From NCBI RefSeq assembly GCF_900142895.1, contig NZ_LT670847.1, positions 1,116,001-1,180,000 on the forward strand: DNA of 64,000 bases, read 5' to 3'. The DNA is from Vreelandella subglaciescola. Lineage in GTDB: Bacteria; Pseudomonadota; Gammaproteobacteria; Pseudomonadales; Halomonadaceae. The notes beneath the pieces are model-generated. The model was given only the letters and a program-made list of their open reading frames with translations. It ran no database searches and was not told the origin of the DNA. The stretch's first letter is position 1. The number at the start of each line of letters is the position of its first letter. Shown in pieces: positions 1 to 8,773 of the stretch. Position numbers and translations under genes: made by a program.

Positions 1-1330
1 CGTTGCGCGCACCGAGCTCGAGTCCCTGCAGTAGCTTGATGACACCGGCCTTGATCGCCTCCCATAGGCGTGTGGACGTCACCGGCTCGCCGCGTTTCGG
101 TGCGACAAACAAGAACGACACCGCAAAGCGCAGCACCGCCACCGCCAGCATGGTGATAATCGCGTAGTAGCCCACCCGCATCGGTGACAGGTTCATTACC
201 AGCAGCCACACCAGTACCGCCAGCGGCAACAGGAAATGCCAGCCGGCGGACATCACATCGCGCACCTTCGGCAGCTCATCCTTGGTCATGCCCTGCATGC
301 CCTGCTTCAGTGCAATGATGTGCACAAACAGATACACGGTGGCGAAGTACATGATCGCCGGGAAGATGCTGACCTTGACAATATCGAGATATGGCATCCG
401 AGTGTATTCGGCAATCAAGAACGCGCCCGCGCCCATCAGGGGTGGCATGATCTGCCCACCGGTCGAGGCCGCGGCTTCAATGCCGCCGGCCTGTTTCGGC
501 TTGTAGCCCAGGCGCTTCATCAGCGGAATGGTAAAAGCACCTGTGGTCACCACGTTCGCAATGGCACTGCCGGAGATCGAGCCCATGCCGGCCGAGGCGA
601 TGACCGCCGCCTTGGCAGGGCCGCCGCGCTGGCCGCCGGTGGCGGCATAGGCCAGGTCAATGAAGAACTTGCCCGCGCCGGTGATCTCGAGAAAGGCCCC
701 GAACAGCACGAAGATGAAGATGTAGGTCGCTGCCACGCCCATGGGTAGACTAAAAATGCCCTCTTGCCCGAGATAGAGCTGGCTTGCCAAACGATCGATG
801 TTATAGCCGCGATGCTCCAGTACGCCGGGCAAAAACTGGCCGAGCCAAGGCAGCTCACCGCGCGGTCCGGCAAGGGCATACAGGATGGCGATGATACCGA
901 TGACCATCATGCTAAGCCCTACCGCGCGCCGGCTGGCCTCGAGCACGGTCAGCGTGGCGATGCAGCCGATCACAATATCGGTCTGGCTCCAGAAACCGGC
1001 GCGCTGGAAGATGGCATCGAGGTTCAATATCAGATAGCCGCCGGTAATCACCGCGCCGGCGAAGAATGCAAGGTCGATAGCCCCGCCAAATAGCCCGCGT
1101 TTGTGCTCGGCCCCGAACACTGGAAACATCAGAAAGGCCAGCATCATGATCAGCGACAGGTGGATGCTGCGCTGATAAAACAGGCCCAGCGGTTCGATGC
1201 CGGCGGAATACAACTGGAACAGCGATAGCGCAATGGCCACCAGACTGATCAGCCACAGCACGGAGCGCGAGTGATTGGCCTGACTGCCAGGAATGGCAGG
1301 AATGGCAGGGGATGCCGCCGTTTCGCTCAT
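1..1330 (-). CDS. TRAP transporter fused permease, TAXI type (partial)
   Basis: From the ATG at 1330 the minus-strand frame stays open for about 443 residues to the window edge, so the C-terminus is missing. The product is nearly all hydrophobic helices. Around residues 245-265 it carries the small-residue motif GSISGSAIANVV, typical of the DctM-like large TRAP subunit, and the roughly 200 residues before it supply small-subunit-like helices, as in fused 4TM/12TM permeases. It should sit in the inner membrane and import, with a cation gradient, the solute delivered by the TAXI protein encoded two genes upstream (2096-3055). The start lies 27 bp after the DUF1850 gene. The substrate cannot be read from the sequence. 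Confidence 0.9.
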   Translation of the reverse strand, partial: MSETAASPAIPAIPGSQANHSRSVLWLISLVAIALSLFQLYSAGIEPLGLFYQRSIHLSLIMMLAFLMFPVFGAEHKRGLFGGAIDLAFFAGAVITGGYLILNLDAIFQRAGFWSQTDIVIGCIATLTVLEASRRAVGLSMMVIGIIAILYALAGPRGELPWLGQFLPGVLEHRGYNIDRLASQLYLGQEGIFSLPMGVAATYIFIFVLFGAFLEITGAGKFFIDLAYAATGGQRGGPAKAAVIASAGMGSISGSAIANVVTTGAFTIPLMKRLGYKPKQAGGIEAAASTGGQIMPPLMGAGAFLIAEYTRMPYLDIVKVSIFPAIMYFATVYLFVHIIALKQGMQGMTKDELPKVRDVMSAGWHFLLPLAVLVWLLVMNLSPMRVGYYAIITMLAVAVLRFAVSFLFVAPKRGEPVTSTRLWEAIKAGVIKLLQGLELGARN

Positions 1331-1350
1331 GGAGATAGTCTCACCGTTGC

Positions 1351-1368
1351 GGCGCTCTCAGGAGCGCC
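1351..1368 (-). promoter_or_regulatory. Intercistronic hairpin at the DUF1850 stop codon
   Basis: The arms GGCGCTC and GAGCGCC are perfectly complementary around a 4-nt loop and overlap the stop codon of the DUF1850 gene, just before the permease start. No T-tract follows on the transcribed strand, so it is more likely an mRNA-processing or stability hairpin than a full terminator. Confidence 0.4.
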
Positions 1369-2032
1369 TCTGATAACAAGATGTGCTGGCCACTAGCTGA
1401 ACCGTAACGCCTTGGTTGGCGGCCAGATTACTCAGAGAAATCACCGTGGCCGCTCCAGCGTCCATTCTGGCTTCAGCACTGCTTTCAGTCCTAGTTTCAG
1501 CCCTAGCCTCCATCCTTGGTGCCAGTACCACGCAGCGGGTCTGCTCGGCGTCTTCAAACAGCCGGGTTAACTGGGCTAGCCCGGGCTCTCCGTGGCTGAC
1601 CAGCCGATGGTTTACCTTTAGACTGCCGACGCGCAGCCGATAGCGATTGTCCGGTACCGCCTCGTTGATGTCTTCGATCCAGTAGCCGCCCTGGCCGTCG
1701 GAGATCTGTCGTCCCCGGCCGGGAATATGATCCAGCCCGGCGGCAAAATCCGGCAGATGACTGCGCTCAAGCACCATTCGACCGGCCTGATTGCGATAGC
1801 AGTCGTGCACTGTGAAGCCTTCCACCGAGTGATTCCAGGCTAGGCACCAGCCGGCACCAACAGGCATCGGCATGCTCACCAGCAACTCGCCGTCGGACTC
1901 GGCAACCTGCAGCCACCAGTTCCAGCCATCTCTTTCTTTACTGTTGGCCTGCGCCGGCATGGCCAGCCCTATCAGCAGCAGGATGCCTAATAGCAAAAAA
2001 ACGGGCTTCAATAACAAGAGGTCGAGCCTCAC
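1358..2032 (-). CDS. DUF1850 domain-containing protein of the TAXI-TRAP operon
   Basis: This small exported or membrane-anchored protein is of unknown function. The segment GWCLAWNHSVEGFTVHD and the following RMVLERSHLPDFAAGLD match the conserved W-x-HSVE core and the downstream region of DUF1850, a family that normally lies between the binding protein and permease genes of TAXI transporters, as here. I chose the GTG at 2032 because AAGGGG precedes it by six bases and the product then begins with a short basic stretch and a clean hydrophobic signal ending near AMPAQA. An upstream in-frame GTG at 2080 would add 16 residues and has a poorer ribosome site. Its role in transport is not established. 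Confidence 0.8.
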   Translation of the reverse strand: MRLDLLLLKPVFLLLGILLLIGLAMPAQANSKERDGWNWWLQVAESDGELLVSMPMPVGAGWCLAWNHSVEGFTVHDCYRNQAGRMVLERSHLPDFAAGLDHIPGRGRQISDGQGGYWIEDINEAVPDNRYRLRVGSLKVNHRLVSHGEPGLAQLTRLFEDAEQTRCVVLAPRMEARAETRTESSAEARMDAGAATVISLSNLAANQGVTVQLVASTSCYQRRS

Positions 2033-2095
2033 GGCTCGCCCCTTATCATTTGCTTTGATGATTCTGGTTACACTCGACACGCTGACGCACCCGAA

Positions 2096-3055
2096 TCACT
2101 GGCGCTGATGGTCGGCCACTTCTGTCCCGACTTCCTCATAGTAGCGCAGCGCGCCCTCATGGAAGGGGATCGGCGTGGAGTTGACGCTGAACTCGACGGT
2201 AGTGTCATTGGCTGCCGGATGGATGGCGATCAGCTCGTCGGTACGTTCGAACAGCAGCTTGGTGATCTGATACGCCACCTCATCATCCAGCTCGCTGCTG
2301 GCGACCAGCACGTTGGGAATGCCGATGGTCTGCACCGCCTCGTCCATGCCGTCGTACATGCCGGCACGCAGTTCATAAGGGGCGAACACCGGTTCTTCGT
2401 CCATGGCGTTGCGGATTTCCTCTTCACTCAGGCTGACAAGACGCACATCGCGAGTGGTGGCCAGGTTGAGGATCGAACTGGTCGGCGGTCCTACGCTCCA
2501 GAAACCGGCTTCGATATCGCCATTGCGGATAGCATCCGCCGTCTCGTTGAAGTTCAAACGTCGCGGATCGATATCGTCATAGGTAATGGCGTTTGACTCG
2601 AGCAGCGCTCGGACATTGAGCTCGGTGCCACTACCCGGGGCGCCGACGGAAATCGTTTTGCCCTTGAGATCAGCCAAGGACTCGACGTCAGAGTCGGCCA
2701 TGGTGACGAGCTGCACGGCATTGGGATAGATAGATGCTAGGGCGCGAATATTGTCGAGCTGGCGCCCTTCAAAAGCATCAGTGCCGTTGTAGGCCTGATA
2801 GACCGTATCGGCCAGCGCCAGTGCAACGTCGGAATCACCGCGCCACACCAGTCCCATGTTTTCTACCGAGGCGCCGGTCACTTCGGCCACGGCGTTATAG
2901 CCCTCGAGATGCTTGTTGATCAGTTCGGCAAGGCCGCCGCCGTAGGGGTAATAAGTGCCGCCGGTACCGCCGGTGGCAATAGACACTTGCTGGGCCGCTG
3001 CCAGCGGCGCTATCGCAATGGCTGACGCTGCCAAGGCGTATCGAATAGCTCGCAT
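2096..3055 (-). CDS. TAXI family TRAP transporter solute-binding protein
   Basis: This is a periplasmic receptor of 319 residues that would pass its ligand to the fused permease at 1-1330. A short signal peptide ends near APLAAAQQ. It is followed by the hallmark SIATGGTGGTYYPYGGG, and then by DLKGKTISVGAPGSGTE and ETADAIRNGDIEAGFW, all conserved in TAXI proteins. It is first in a three-gene operon (receptor, DUF1850, permease) and CGGAGAAG supplies the ribosome site. The IS5-type element at 3184-4014 begins only 128 bp upstream of the start codon, so the native promoter may have been cut or replaced. The ligand is unknown; TAXI receptors studied so far mostly take carboxylates or amino acids. 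Confidence 0.93.
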   Translation of the reverse strand: MRAIRYALAASAIAIAPLAAAQQVSIATGGTGGTYYPYGGGLAELINKHLEGYNAVAEVTGASVENMGLVWRGDSDVALALADTVYQAYNGTDAFEGRQLDNIRALASIYPNAVQLVTMADSDVESLADLKGKTISVGAPGSGTELNVRALLESNAITYDDIDPRRLNFNETADAIRNGDIEAGFWSVGPPTSSILNLATTRDVRLVSLSEEEIRNAMDEEPVFAPYELRAGMYDGMDEAVQTIGIPNVLVASSELDDEVAYQITKLLFERTDELIAIHPAANDTTVEFSVNSTPIPFHEGALRYYEEVGTEVADHQRQ

Positions 3056-3248
3056 GATGCTTCTCCGTTCCGTCCAAAATATTATTGTGATTGGCTACAC
3101 TGGATCGTAAAACTAACACAACCCGTGACTCACCAACCTCAACCATTCCATGCTTTATGTCGATATTTTTGTTAATTTCTTTAGGGGGCGTTAACAATTG
3201 ATGATGAGCGTTGAACTGATTTAGCATGGAAAGATTTGAGGATAGACT

Positions 3249-3617
3249 ATGGCTCGGCTACTCCTGCGTGATGATCAATGGCGTCGAATTGAGCCCCTCC
3301 TTCACGGCAAGGCCTCGGACCGCGGGGTGACAGCCAAGGACAATCGGCTATTCGTAGAAGCCATTCTCTGGATTGCCCGGACAGGCGCTCCTTGGCGCGA
3401 TCTACCCGACGCCTTTGGTCGTTGGCATACTGCCTATATGCGCTATAACCGCTGGTGTAAGAAGGGGGTATGGCAGCAGATTTTCGACACGCTAGCCGAT
3501 GATCCCGACCTGGAACAGCTGATGATCGATGGCAGTATTGTCAGGGTCCATCAACAGGGAGCGGCAAAAAAACCGCTCAGAACGCGGAAGCCATGGGCAC
3601 GTCTCGAGGGGGCTTGA
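3249..3617 (+). CDS. IS5-type transposase, ORF A (N-terminal part)
   Basis: This is the N-terminal half of a DDE transposase. It contains the DUF4096-like region with ARTGAPWRDLPDAFG and WHTAYMRYNRW, then LEQLMIDGSIVRVH, in which the D is the first catalytic acid. Near its end lies a run of seven A at 3566-3572 (codons A AAA AAA). Slipping back one base there joins this frame to ORF B and restores the conserved stretch ending in GTSRGGLSTKIHA. Without slippage it ends after 122 residues. Confidence 0.88.
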   Translation: MARLLLRDDQWRRIEPLLHGKASDRGVTAKDNRLFVEAILWIARTGAPWRDLPDAFGRWHTAYMRYNRWCKKGVWQQIFDTLADDPDLEQLMIDGSIVRVHQQGAAKKPLRTRKPWARLEGA

Positions 3618-4000
3618 GCACCAAGATCCATGCCGCGGTCGATGCGCTGGGTAACCCGGTACGGTTGGTTCTTACACCGGGCCAGGCATCGGAGTATGGT
3701 GCCGCTCCCGCGTTACTAGACGGTTTTTCCCCGCAAGCGGTGCTGGGCGACAAGGGATACGATTCCACTGCTTTGCGGGACCTTATTCAGGCCGTGGGTG
3801 CAGAGCCGGTGATTCCTCCGAAAAAGAATCGCTTGGCGCACATCGAAGTAGACTGGCACTGCTACAAAGATCGCAATCTGGTAGAGAGGTTCTTTCAGAA
3901 AATCAAGCAGTTCAGGCGATTGGCTACACGCTATGAGCGACTGGCAAGAAACTACCAGTCACTACTCTGTCTCGTGTCAGCGGTTATATGGCTGGCCTAA
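3593..4000 (+). CDS. IS5-type transposase, ORF B (C-terminal part)
   Basis: This is the C-terminal half of the same transposase, in the -1 frame relative to ORF A. It has SRGGLSTKIHAAVDALG, VLGDKGYDST (second catalytic D) and NLVERFFQKIKQFRRLATRY (catalytic E). It probably is not made alone but as a fusion through the A7 slip site at 3566-3572. The stop codon lies at the inner edge of the right inverted repeat. No internal damage is visible. Confidence 0.88.
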   Translation: MGTSRGGLSTKIHAAVDALGNPVRLVLTPGQASEYGAAPALLDGFSPQAVLGDKGYDSTALRDLIQAVGAEPVIPPKKNRLAHIEVDWHCYKDRNLVERFFQKIKQFRRLATRYERLARNYQSLLCLVSAVIWLA

Positions 4001-4047
4001 TTGTTAACGCCCCCTAGTCATATAAGGCTATCGACATTTGTAAAATA

Positions 4048-5247
4048 TCACCCGGCCTCAACCTGCGCCTTCACCTTGTTGACTATATGCGCGCCGATCG
4101 GCAGCGCCGAGGTGGCCGCCGGCGACGGTGCGTTGCCAACGTTGATCGTGCGCGGGGTGTTAACGAATAGAAAGTCGTCCACCAGCTTGCCGTCACGCGA
4201 CACTGCTTGGGCCCGAACGCCCGCCGGATAGGGGGTGAGATCATCAAGTGTCAGGCTCGGGCAGTACTTGTTCACCAGTTCCAGGTAACCCTTCTTGTAC
4301 AGCGAGTTTTTCATTTCGACGAGGCCGGGCTTCAGGTTCGCCTTCAGCACCTTGAGAATGCCCGGATTAGTCAACATGCCTGCCAGGTCGCGCGGCGAGA
4401 TATCGCGGCGACGATAGCCTTCACGTTTGAGTGCCAGCACTGCATTAGGGCCAACCGTCACGGTGCCATCGATCATGCGCGTCAGGTGCACACCGAGGAA
4501 CGGCATCGACGGATCCGGAACCGGGTAGATCAGATGATTGACGATCTGGTTATGCTGCTCCGGTAATAGGTAATACTCGCCGCGGAAAGGACAGATGGTG
4601 AACCCCGGATCCTTGCCCAGCATGCGCACGACCCGATCGGCCATCAGTCCCGAACAGGACACCAGATAACGGCTATTGAACTCATCCTGGCGGGTGGTCA
4701 CTACCACCTCTCGGTTGCGTTCTTCAATAGCGGTGACCTCGCTGGAGTAGCGGACCTCGCCACCCATGCGTTCGAACTCGGCGGCCATGGCCCGGGTTAC
4801 AGCGGAGTAATCGACGATGCCGCTGGAGGGCACTAGAATGCCGCCGATACCGGTAATATTCGGCTCGCGTTCGCGCAGGTTATCCGCGCTGAGCCATTCG
4901 CGCTCGAGCCCGTTGGCTTCAGTGCGTTCCCACAACGCCTGCATGCGCTGCATTTCCATCTCGCTGGTGGCAACCAACAGCTTGCCGCAGATGTCATAGG
5001 CGACATCGTGGGCATCGCAAAACTCGCGAGTCGCGCGATTGCCCGCCAAGCAAAACTGCGCCTTGAGACTGCCCGGCGTGTAGTAAACGCCGGCATGGAT
5101 CACGCCGCTGTTATGCCCCGTCTGGTGGCGCGCGGGTGCGTCCTCCTTCTCTACCAACAACATGCGGCGATCGGGGTAGGCCTGCTTGAGCTGCATGGCA
5201 GTAGACATCCCCAGGATGCCACCGCCAATGATGATGAAGTCGTACAT
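4048..5247 (-). CDS. lhgO: L-2-hydroxyglutarate oxidase / dehydrogenase
   Basis: This 399-residue flavoprotein oxidises L-2-hydroxyglutarate to 2-oxoglutarate and in its characterised relatives gives the electrons to membrane quinone. The N-terminus holds the FAD dinucleotide motif DFIIIGGGILGMSTA, followed by RHQTGHNSGVIHAGVYY, a signature of the LhgO group within the DAO superfamily. The C-terminal part has GVRAQAVSRDGKLVDDF and GNAPSPAATSALPIG. It lies downstream of glaH, whose product makes its substrate, with a 105-bp gap containing a strong hairpin. Length and motifs match full-length LhgO. Confidence 0.95.
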   Translation of the reverse strand: MYDFIIIGGGILGMSTAMQLKQAYPDRRMLLVEKEDAPARHQTGHNSGVIHAGVYYTPGSLKAQFCLAGNRATREFCDAHDVAYDICGKLLVATSEMEMQRMQALWERTEANGLEREWLSADNLREREPNITGIGGILVPSSGIVDYSAVTRAMAAEFERMGGEVRYSSEVTAIEERNREVVVTTRQDEFNSRYLVSCSGLMADRVVRMLGKDPGFTICPFRGEYYLLPEQHNQIVNHLIYPVPDPSMPFLGVHLTRMIDGTVTVGPNAVLALKREGYRRRDISPRDLAGMLTNPGILKVLKANLKPGLVEMKNSLYKKGYLELVNKYCPSLTLDDLTPYPAGVRAQAVSRDGKLVDDFLFVNTPRTINVGNAPSPAATSALPIGAHIVNKVKAQVEAG

Positions 5248-5290
5248 CGGTTGCCTTTAGATGCTGAATAGAAAAGTCTGCTGAACGGCA

Positions 5291-5316
5291 AATGCCACGC
5301 CGTTGAGCGTGGCATT
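5291..5316 (-). terminator. Strong hairpin between glaH and lhgO
   Basis: The arms AATGCCACGC and GCGTGGCATT pair perfectly over 10 bp around a 6-nt loop. On the transcribed minus strand the hairpin is followed by TGCCG rather than a U-rich tract, so it may only partly terminate or may protect the upstream glaH message. The effect would be unequal output of glaH and lhgO. Confidence 0.45.
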
Positions 5317-5352
5317 CGTCACTTCATATCCACAAGCGCTGCGCCGTCAACA

Positions 5353-6330
5353 TCAAGCCTGGCGGGAGCTGAGCGTGCTGGCATGGGTAAAGCATCCGCG
5401 CTGGCGCATCAGCTCGCGGCGCAGATCCGGATGCGCGGTGAAGCGATCGCGACCGTGCAGCCAGAAATGGTTGTTAATCAGCAGGAAGCTGCCTACCGGG
5501 TTGGGCACCGACAGAATCGCCGGGCTGTTTTCCAGCGATTTCGATAGATCGGTCAGCCAGTTGCCTTCTTCAAAATCCTGGGGCTGCACAAACTGATCGA
5601 TATAGGCCATGATCGGCCGGCCGTTATTATCGACATCGAACACCGCATGGTAGACGTCTTTGCCCACGTTCTTGCTTGGCGGTACGCTCCAGCGCATTTC
5701 GCGATGGGCCAGCGGATGGTGATAGAAGCGCTCCAAATCTTCCCAGTCGTCCAGATGCAGCAGCAGCGAGTTGCCACCTTCCATATTCTGCTCGTCGAGC
5801 TTCATCATCAGCACATAGTCGGTGTCCTGCTCGACGAAAGTACCGTCGTTATGTAGCTCCATCACCCGGTGCGGCTGACGCAGGTAGCTGTCGGAGCTGT
5901 CCACGTTCTTGACCACGAAGCGTGCATAGTACTGGCTGCTCATGGCGTCGAAATTGGAGCGCCCCATTAGGTGAGCCACGGCGGTAGCGACCTTGACCAT
6001 GTCCTCGGCCTGCTCGACGCTGTCGAGCCCTTCGGGAACTACCTGCAGACCGCCGGTATTGCGATCCACCAGAGTGTTGACCAGCACCGCCTGCAAGGTG
6101 TTGTCGCACAGGTCATCCAGAATTTTGGCGACTCTGAAACGCAGCATCGACTTGTACTCAAGCGCCTGCACTGGCCACTCCGCTACCGCCTCGAGGAAAG
6201 TCTCAACCACTGAGCGGCTGATGGTCAGCTGCAGCAGGCGAGTAGAGTGGGTGGATGGCGCTAGGGTAAAGCCTTGAATATTGGCAGGCAGAGGCATGGC
6301 AGTTTCAGGAAGCTGAGTCAGCACGGTCAT
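5353..6330 (-). CDS. glaH: Glutarate 2-hydroxylase (2-oxoglutarate and Fe(II) dependent)
   Basis: The product hydroxylates glutarate to L-2-hydroxyglutarate, using 2-oxoglutarate and oxygen. The 325-residue protein aligns in register with E. coli GlaH/CsiD: the iron ligands fall at H160 and D162 (MELHNDGTF) and H292 (WLHGRDRF), and the 2-oxoglutarate-binding arginine at R311. Its product feeds lhgO just downstream. A candidate promoter lies at 6367-6395, between two copies of GTAGATA. Together with gabT/davT and gabD/davD at 14.7-17.6 kb it completes a route from 5-aminovalerate to 2-oxoglutarate. CsiR/GlaR-type regulation is usual in this family, but no regulator gene is present in the window. 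Confidence 0.96.
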   Translation of the reverse strand: MTVLTQLPETAMPLPANIQGFTLAPSTHSTRLLQLTISRSVVETFLEAVAEWPVQALEYKSMLRFRVAKILDDLCDNTLQAVLVNTLVDRNTGGLQVVPEGLDSVEQAEDMVKVATAVAHLMGRSNFDAMSSQYYARFVVKNVDSSDSYLRQPHRVMELHNDGTFVEQDTDYVLMMKLDEQNMEGGNSLLLHLDDWEDLERFYHHPLAHREMRWSVPPSKNVGKDVYHAVFDVDNNGRPIMAYIDQFVQPQDFEEGNWLTDLSKSLENSPAILSVPNPVGSFLLINNHFWLHGRDRFTAHPDLRRELMRQRGCFTHASTLSSRQA

Positions 6331-6366
6331 GTCGGATTCTCCGTCGGGAATGATGATTGTTTTATA

Positions 6367-6395
6367 AAAGTATCTACACTTTTGCTTTTCGTCAA
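6367..6395 (-). promoter_or_regulatory. Candidate glaH promoter
   Basis: On the minus strand TTGACG (6390-6395) and TACTTT (6367-6372) are separated by exactly 17 bp and lie about 40 bp before the glaH start at 6330. The spacing and the -35 match are good, and the -10 is moderate. The flanking GTAGATA repeats are listed separately. Confidence 0.5.
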
Positions 6396-6415
6396 TTATA
6401 ATGTAAATTATCTAC
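6371..6415. promoter_or_regulatory. Pair of GTAGATA repeats flanking the glaH promoter
   Basis: TATCTAC on the plus strand occurs at 6371-6377 and again at 6409-6415. Read on the minus strand, both copies continue as GTAGATA(A/C)TTT. One overlaps the -10 region and the other lies upstream of the -35, an arrangement suited to a repressor that bridges the promoter. The protein that binds is not identified; GntR-family CsiR/GlaR is the natural suspect from family knowledge only. Confidence 0.35.
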
Positions 6416-6522
6416 TACCAATGTCTAGGCTCAACCGCTGCACAGACACGGTAGCCTTCAATATGCAGACATAAGCCCGATGTAAACCACTCTTCACCGT
6501 GCATGCTCATCAGGAGCCATCC

Positions 6523-6831
6523 ATGACGACACAAAGAGAGAAGGCCACCGCCTGCGTCCAACTCGACAACCACCAGGTTATCGTCACCCGCTGGGACTTT
6601 CCTCCAGGCAGCGAAACCGGTTGGCACACCCACGGTCATGATTACGTGGTGGTGCCGGTCGCTGACGGCAGCATGCAGCTGCAAACTCCCCAGGGCGAGC
6701 GACAGGTCACTCTCACCATAGGTGAGTCTTACACTCGCCAGGCGGGCACCGAACACAACGTCATCAATGATGGCAGAGAGCCGTTCGCCTTCGTGGAGGT
6801 AGAGCTCAAGGCTGGTTCCCAGGCTGAGTAG
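6523..6831 (+). CDS. Cupin domain protein
   Basis: This is a single-domain cupin of 102 residues. It shows the metal-binding motif 1 pattern in GWHTHGHDYVVVPVADG and motif 2 in GTEHNVINDG, both ending in beta-strand-like segments. I place the start at the ATG at 6523, which has AGGAG six bases upstream; an in-frame GTG at 6499 has no such site. Small cupins of this kind serve as metal-dependent enzymes or ligand sensors, and the sequence does not say which. It is divergent from glaH and lies upstream of the etf genes, so a role in the same catabolic unit is possible but unproven. Confidence 0.8.
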   Translation: MTTQREKATACVQLDNHQVIVTRWDFPPGSETGWHTHGHDYVVVPVADGSMQLQTPQGERQVTLTIGESYTRQAGTEHNVINDGREPFAFVEVELKAGSQAE

Positions 6832-6998
6832 CTAGATACACGACGTTGCCCCTTTGTTGTCCTGTTCCATCTATGCGCTGCTGGTCTTGCACACTAAGAG
6901 CCACCTCTGTTCCAACAAAAAAAAGCCCCGAATCCGGGACCTGTGCAAAATATGATGGTCTCAAATCCGCCATGGATATTTGAATGGAGCCTTTCCCA

Positions 6999-7751
6999 AT
7001 GAAAGTACTCGTCGCGATAAAACGCGTCATCGATTACAACGTCAAGATTCGGGTCAAACCGGATCAATCGGATGTCGATCTCACCAACGTCAAAATGGCC
7101 ATGAACCCCTTCTGCGAGATTGCCGTGGAAGAGGCGGTGCGGCTGAAGGAGAAAGGCGTTGCCAGCGAAGTGGTTGCCGTGACCGTCGGCCCCAAGGCCG
7201 CCCAGGAGCAGCTGCGTACGGCATTGGCGCTGGGTGCCGATCGTGCCATTCACGTACAGACTGATGAGCGCGTCGAGTCGCTGGGGGCCGCCAAGGCGCT
7301 GGCCAAGTTGGTCGAGGAGGAACAGCCTGAGCTGGTAATTCTTGGCAAGCAGGCCATCGACACCGACAACAACCAGACCGGCCAGATGCTGGCTGCACTG
7401 ACTGGGCGTGCCCAAGGTACCTTCGCTTCCGACATTACGGTCGAAGATAGCAAGCTCCAGGTGACGCGAGAGATCGACGGCGGTCTGCAGACCCTTGAGC
7501 TAACCTTGCCGGCGGTTGTTACCGCTGACCTGCGCCTGAACGTGCCACGCTATGCGAAGTTACCTGACATCATGAAGGCCAAGAAAAAGCCGCTGGACGT
7601 CAAGACCCCGGACGAGCTGGGCGTCGAGGTGGCCAGCAAGCTTGCACTGCTCAAGGTCGAACCACCTGCAGAGCGTCAGGGTGGCGTCAAGGTGAGTTCC
7701 GTCGATGAGCTCGTAGACAAACTCAAGAGCGAAGCCAAGGTGATTTCATGA
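6999..7751 (+). CDS. etfB: Electron transfer flavoprotein beta subunit
   Basis: This is the AMP-binding small subunit of the ETF heterodimer, which collects electrons from acyl-CoA dehydrogenases and related flavoenzymes. The N-terminus [19 protein letters not shown] and the internal [18 protein letters not shown] are conserved ETF-beta segments. The start at 6999 fits the family, whereas an in-frame ATG at 6984 would add five residues and overlap the GGAG ribosome site. The stop codon overlaps the etfA start (ATGA at 7748-7751), so the subunits are translationally coupled. The length of 250 residues is normal. Confidence 0.97.
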   Translation: MKVLVAIKRVIDYNVKIRVKPDQSDVDLTNVKMAMNPFCEIAVEEAVRLKEKGVASEVVAVTVGPKAAQEQLRTALALGADRAIHVQTDERVESLGAAKALAKLVEEEQPELVILGKQAIDTDNNQTGQMLAALTGRAQGTFASDITVEDSKLQVTREIDGGLQTLELTLPAVVTADLRLNVPRYAKLPDIMKAKKKPLDVKTPDELGVEVASKLALLKVEPPAERQGGVKVSSVDELVDKLKSEAKVIS

Positions 7752-8674
7752 AGATTCTGGTCCTGGCCGAACATCAGGATGGCGCATTGGCCGGCGCTAC
7801 TGCCCATGTGGTTGCGGCTGCTAGAGCCATTGGCGGTGATATTGATGTGCTGGTAGCCGGTGAGAATATTGGCACCGTGGCCGAGGCGGCCGCCAAGCTC
7901 GACGGTGTGAGCAGGGTGCGCGTGGCCGATGCCGCCGTTTTCACCCACCAGCTGGCCGAGCCGTTGAGCGATCTTCTGGTCTCGCTAGCTGATGAATACA
8001 GCCACGTGTTGGCAGCAGCCTCCACTAATGGCAAGAACGTGCTGCCGCGTGTCGCAGCCTTGAAGGACGTGGCGCAGATCTCCGACATCATCGCCGTCGA
8101 GTCCGCTGATACCTTCAAGCGGCCGATCTACGCCGGTAATGCCATTGCCACCGTACAGAGCAGCGATGCGCTCAAGGTGATCTCTGTGCGTGCCACCGGC
8201 TTCGATGCGGTCGCCGAGGGTAGTAGTGCAACCATTGAGGCGGTTGAGCAGAGCATCGACAACGGCCTATCGGCTTTCGTCAAGGAAACGCTGGCCGAGA
8301 GCGACCGCCCCGAGCTGGGTGCCGCGCGGGTAGTGATCTCCGGCGGACGCGGTATGGGCAGTGCCGACAACTTCACGCTGCTCAGCGGTATCGCCGACAA
8401 GCTGGGCGCCGCCATCGGTGCCTCGCGGGCCGCGGTAGACGCTGGCTTCGTGCCTAACGACATGCAGGTCGGTCAGACCGGCAAGATCGTCGCGCCCGAG
8501 CTGTATATCGCGGTGGGTATTTCTGGCGCCATTCAGCACCTGGCGGGCATGAAAGATGCCAAGGTGATCGTGGCGATCAACAAGGACGAAGACGCGCCGA
8601 TTTTCCAGGTGGCGGACTACGGTTTGGTCGCCGACCTATTCGAGGCCGTGCCGGAGCTTGAGCAGAAACTTTAA
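7748..8674 (+). CDS. etfA: Electron transfer flavoprotein alpha subunit
   Basis: This is the FAD-binding large subunit of ETF. The C-terminal domain holds the conserved [15 protein letters not shown], then [19 protein letters not shown] and [18 protein letters not shown], all part of the FAD site. The 308-residue length is standard. It begins inside the etfB stop codon and is followed by a run of 12 C and then by the ETF dehydrogenase gene etfD, so one transcript probably makes the whole chain from acyl-CoA dehydrogenases to ubiquinone. Confidence 0.97.
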   Translation: MKILVLAEHQDGALAGATAHVVAAARAIGGDIDVLVAGENIGTVAEAAAKLDGVSRVRVADAAVFTHQLAEPLSDLLVSLADEYSHVLAAASTNGKNVLPRVAALKDVAQISDIIAVESADTFKRPIYAGNAIATVQSSDALKVISVRATGFDAVAEGSSATIEAVEQSIDNGLSAFVKETLAESDRPELGAARVVISGGRGMGSADNFTLLSGIADKLGAAIGASRAAVDAGFVPNDMQVGQTGKIVAPELYIAVGISGAIQHLAGMKDAKVIVAINKDEDAPIFQVADYGLVADLFEAVPELEQKL

Positions 8675-8686
8675 CCCCCCCCCCCC
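8675..8686. repeat. Homopolymer tract of 12 C after etfA
   Basis: Twelve consecutive C directly follow the etfA TAA stop. The tract is intergenic, so a length change would not shift a reading frame. It is prone to slippage and to sequencing error. Confidence 0.9.
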
Positions 8687-8773
8687 GACGCGCGGCTGTG
8701 ATTTTTTTCTAGTTGTCGACAGTGATTGGGGTATGTCGTCACTGTCGGCTATCTTCTTTATCTGGGATATCCT

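Larger units (their letters stand above)
3184..4014 (+). mobile_element. IS5 family (IS427-like group) insertion sequence, complete
   Basis: The 831-bp element is bounded by perfect 16-bp terminal inverted repeats, GGGGGCGTTAACAATT at 3184-3199 and its complement at 3999-4014. TA dinucleotides flank both ends (3182-3183 and 4015-4016) as the likely target duplication. It encodes two overlapping transposase frames joined by a probable -1 frameshift. All parts look intact, so it is probably recent and potentially active. It lies between the TAXI operon and lhgO. Confidence 0.92.

Noticed and set aside
6917..6942. Possible minus-strand terminator (CCCG/CGGG stem with T8) between the cupin gene and etfB
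   Set aside because: The stem is only about 4-5 bp and there is no minus-strand gene upstream to terminate, so I did not list it.
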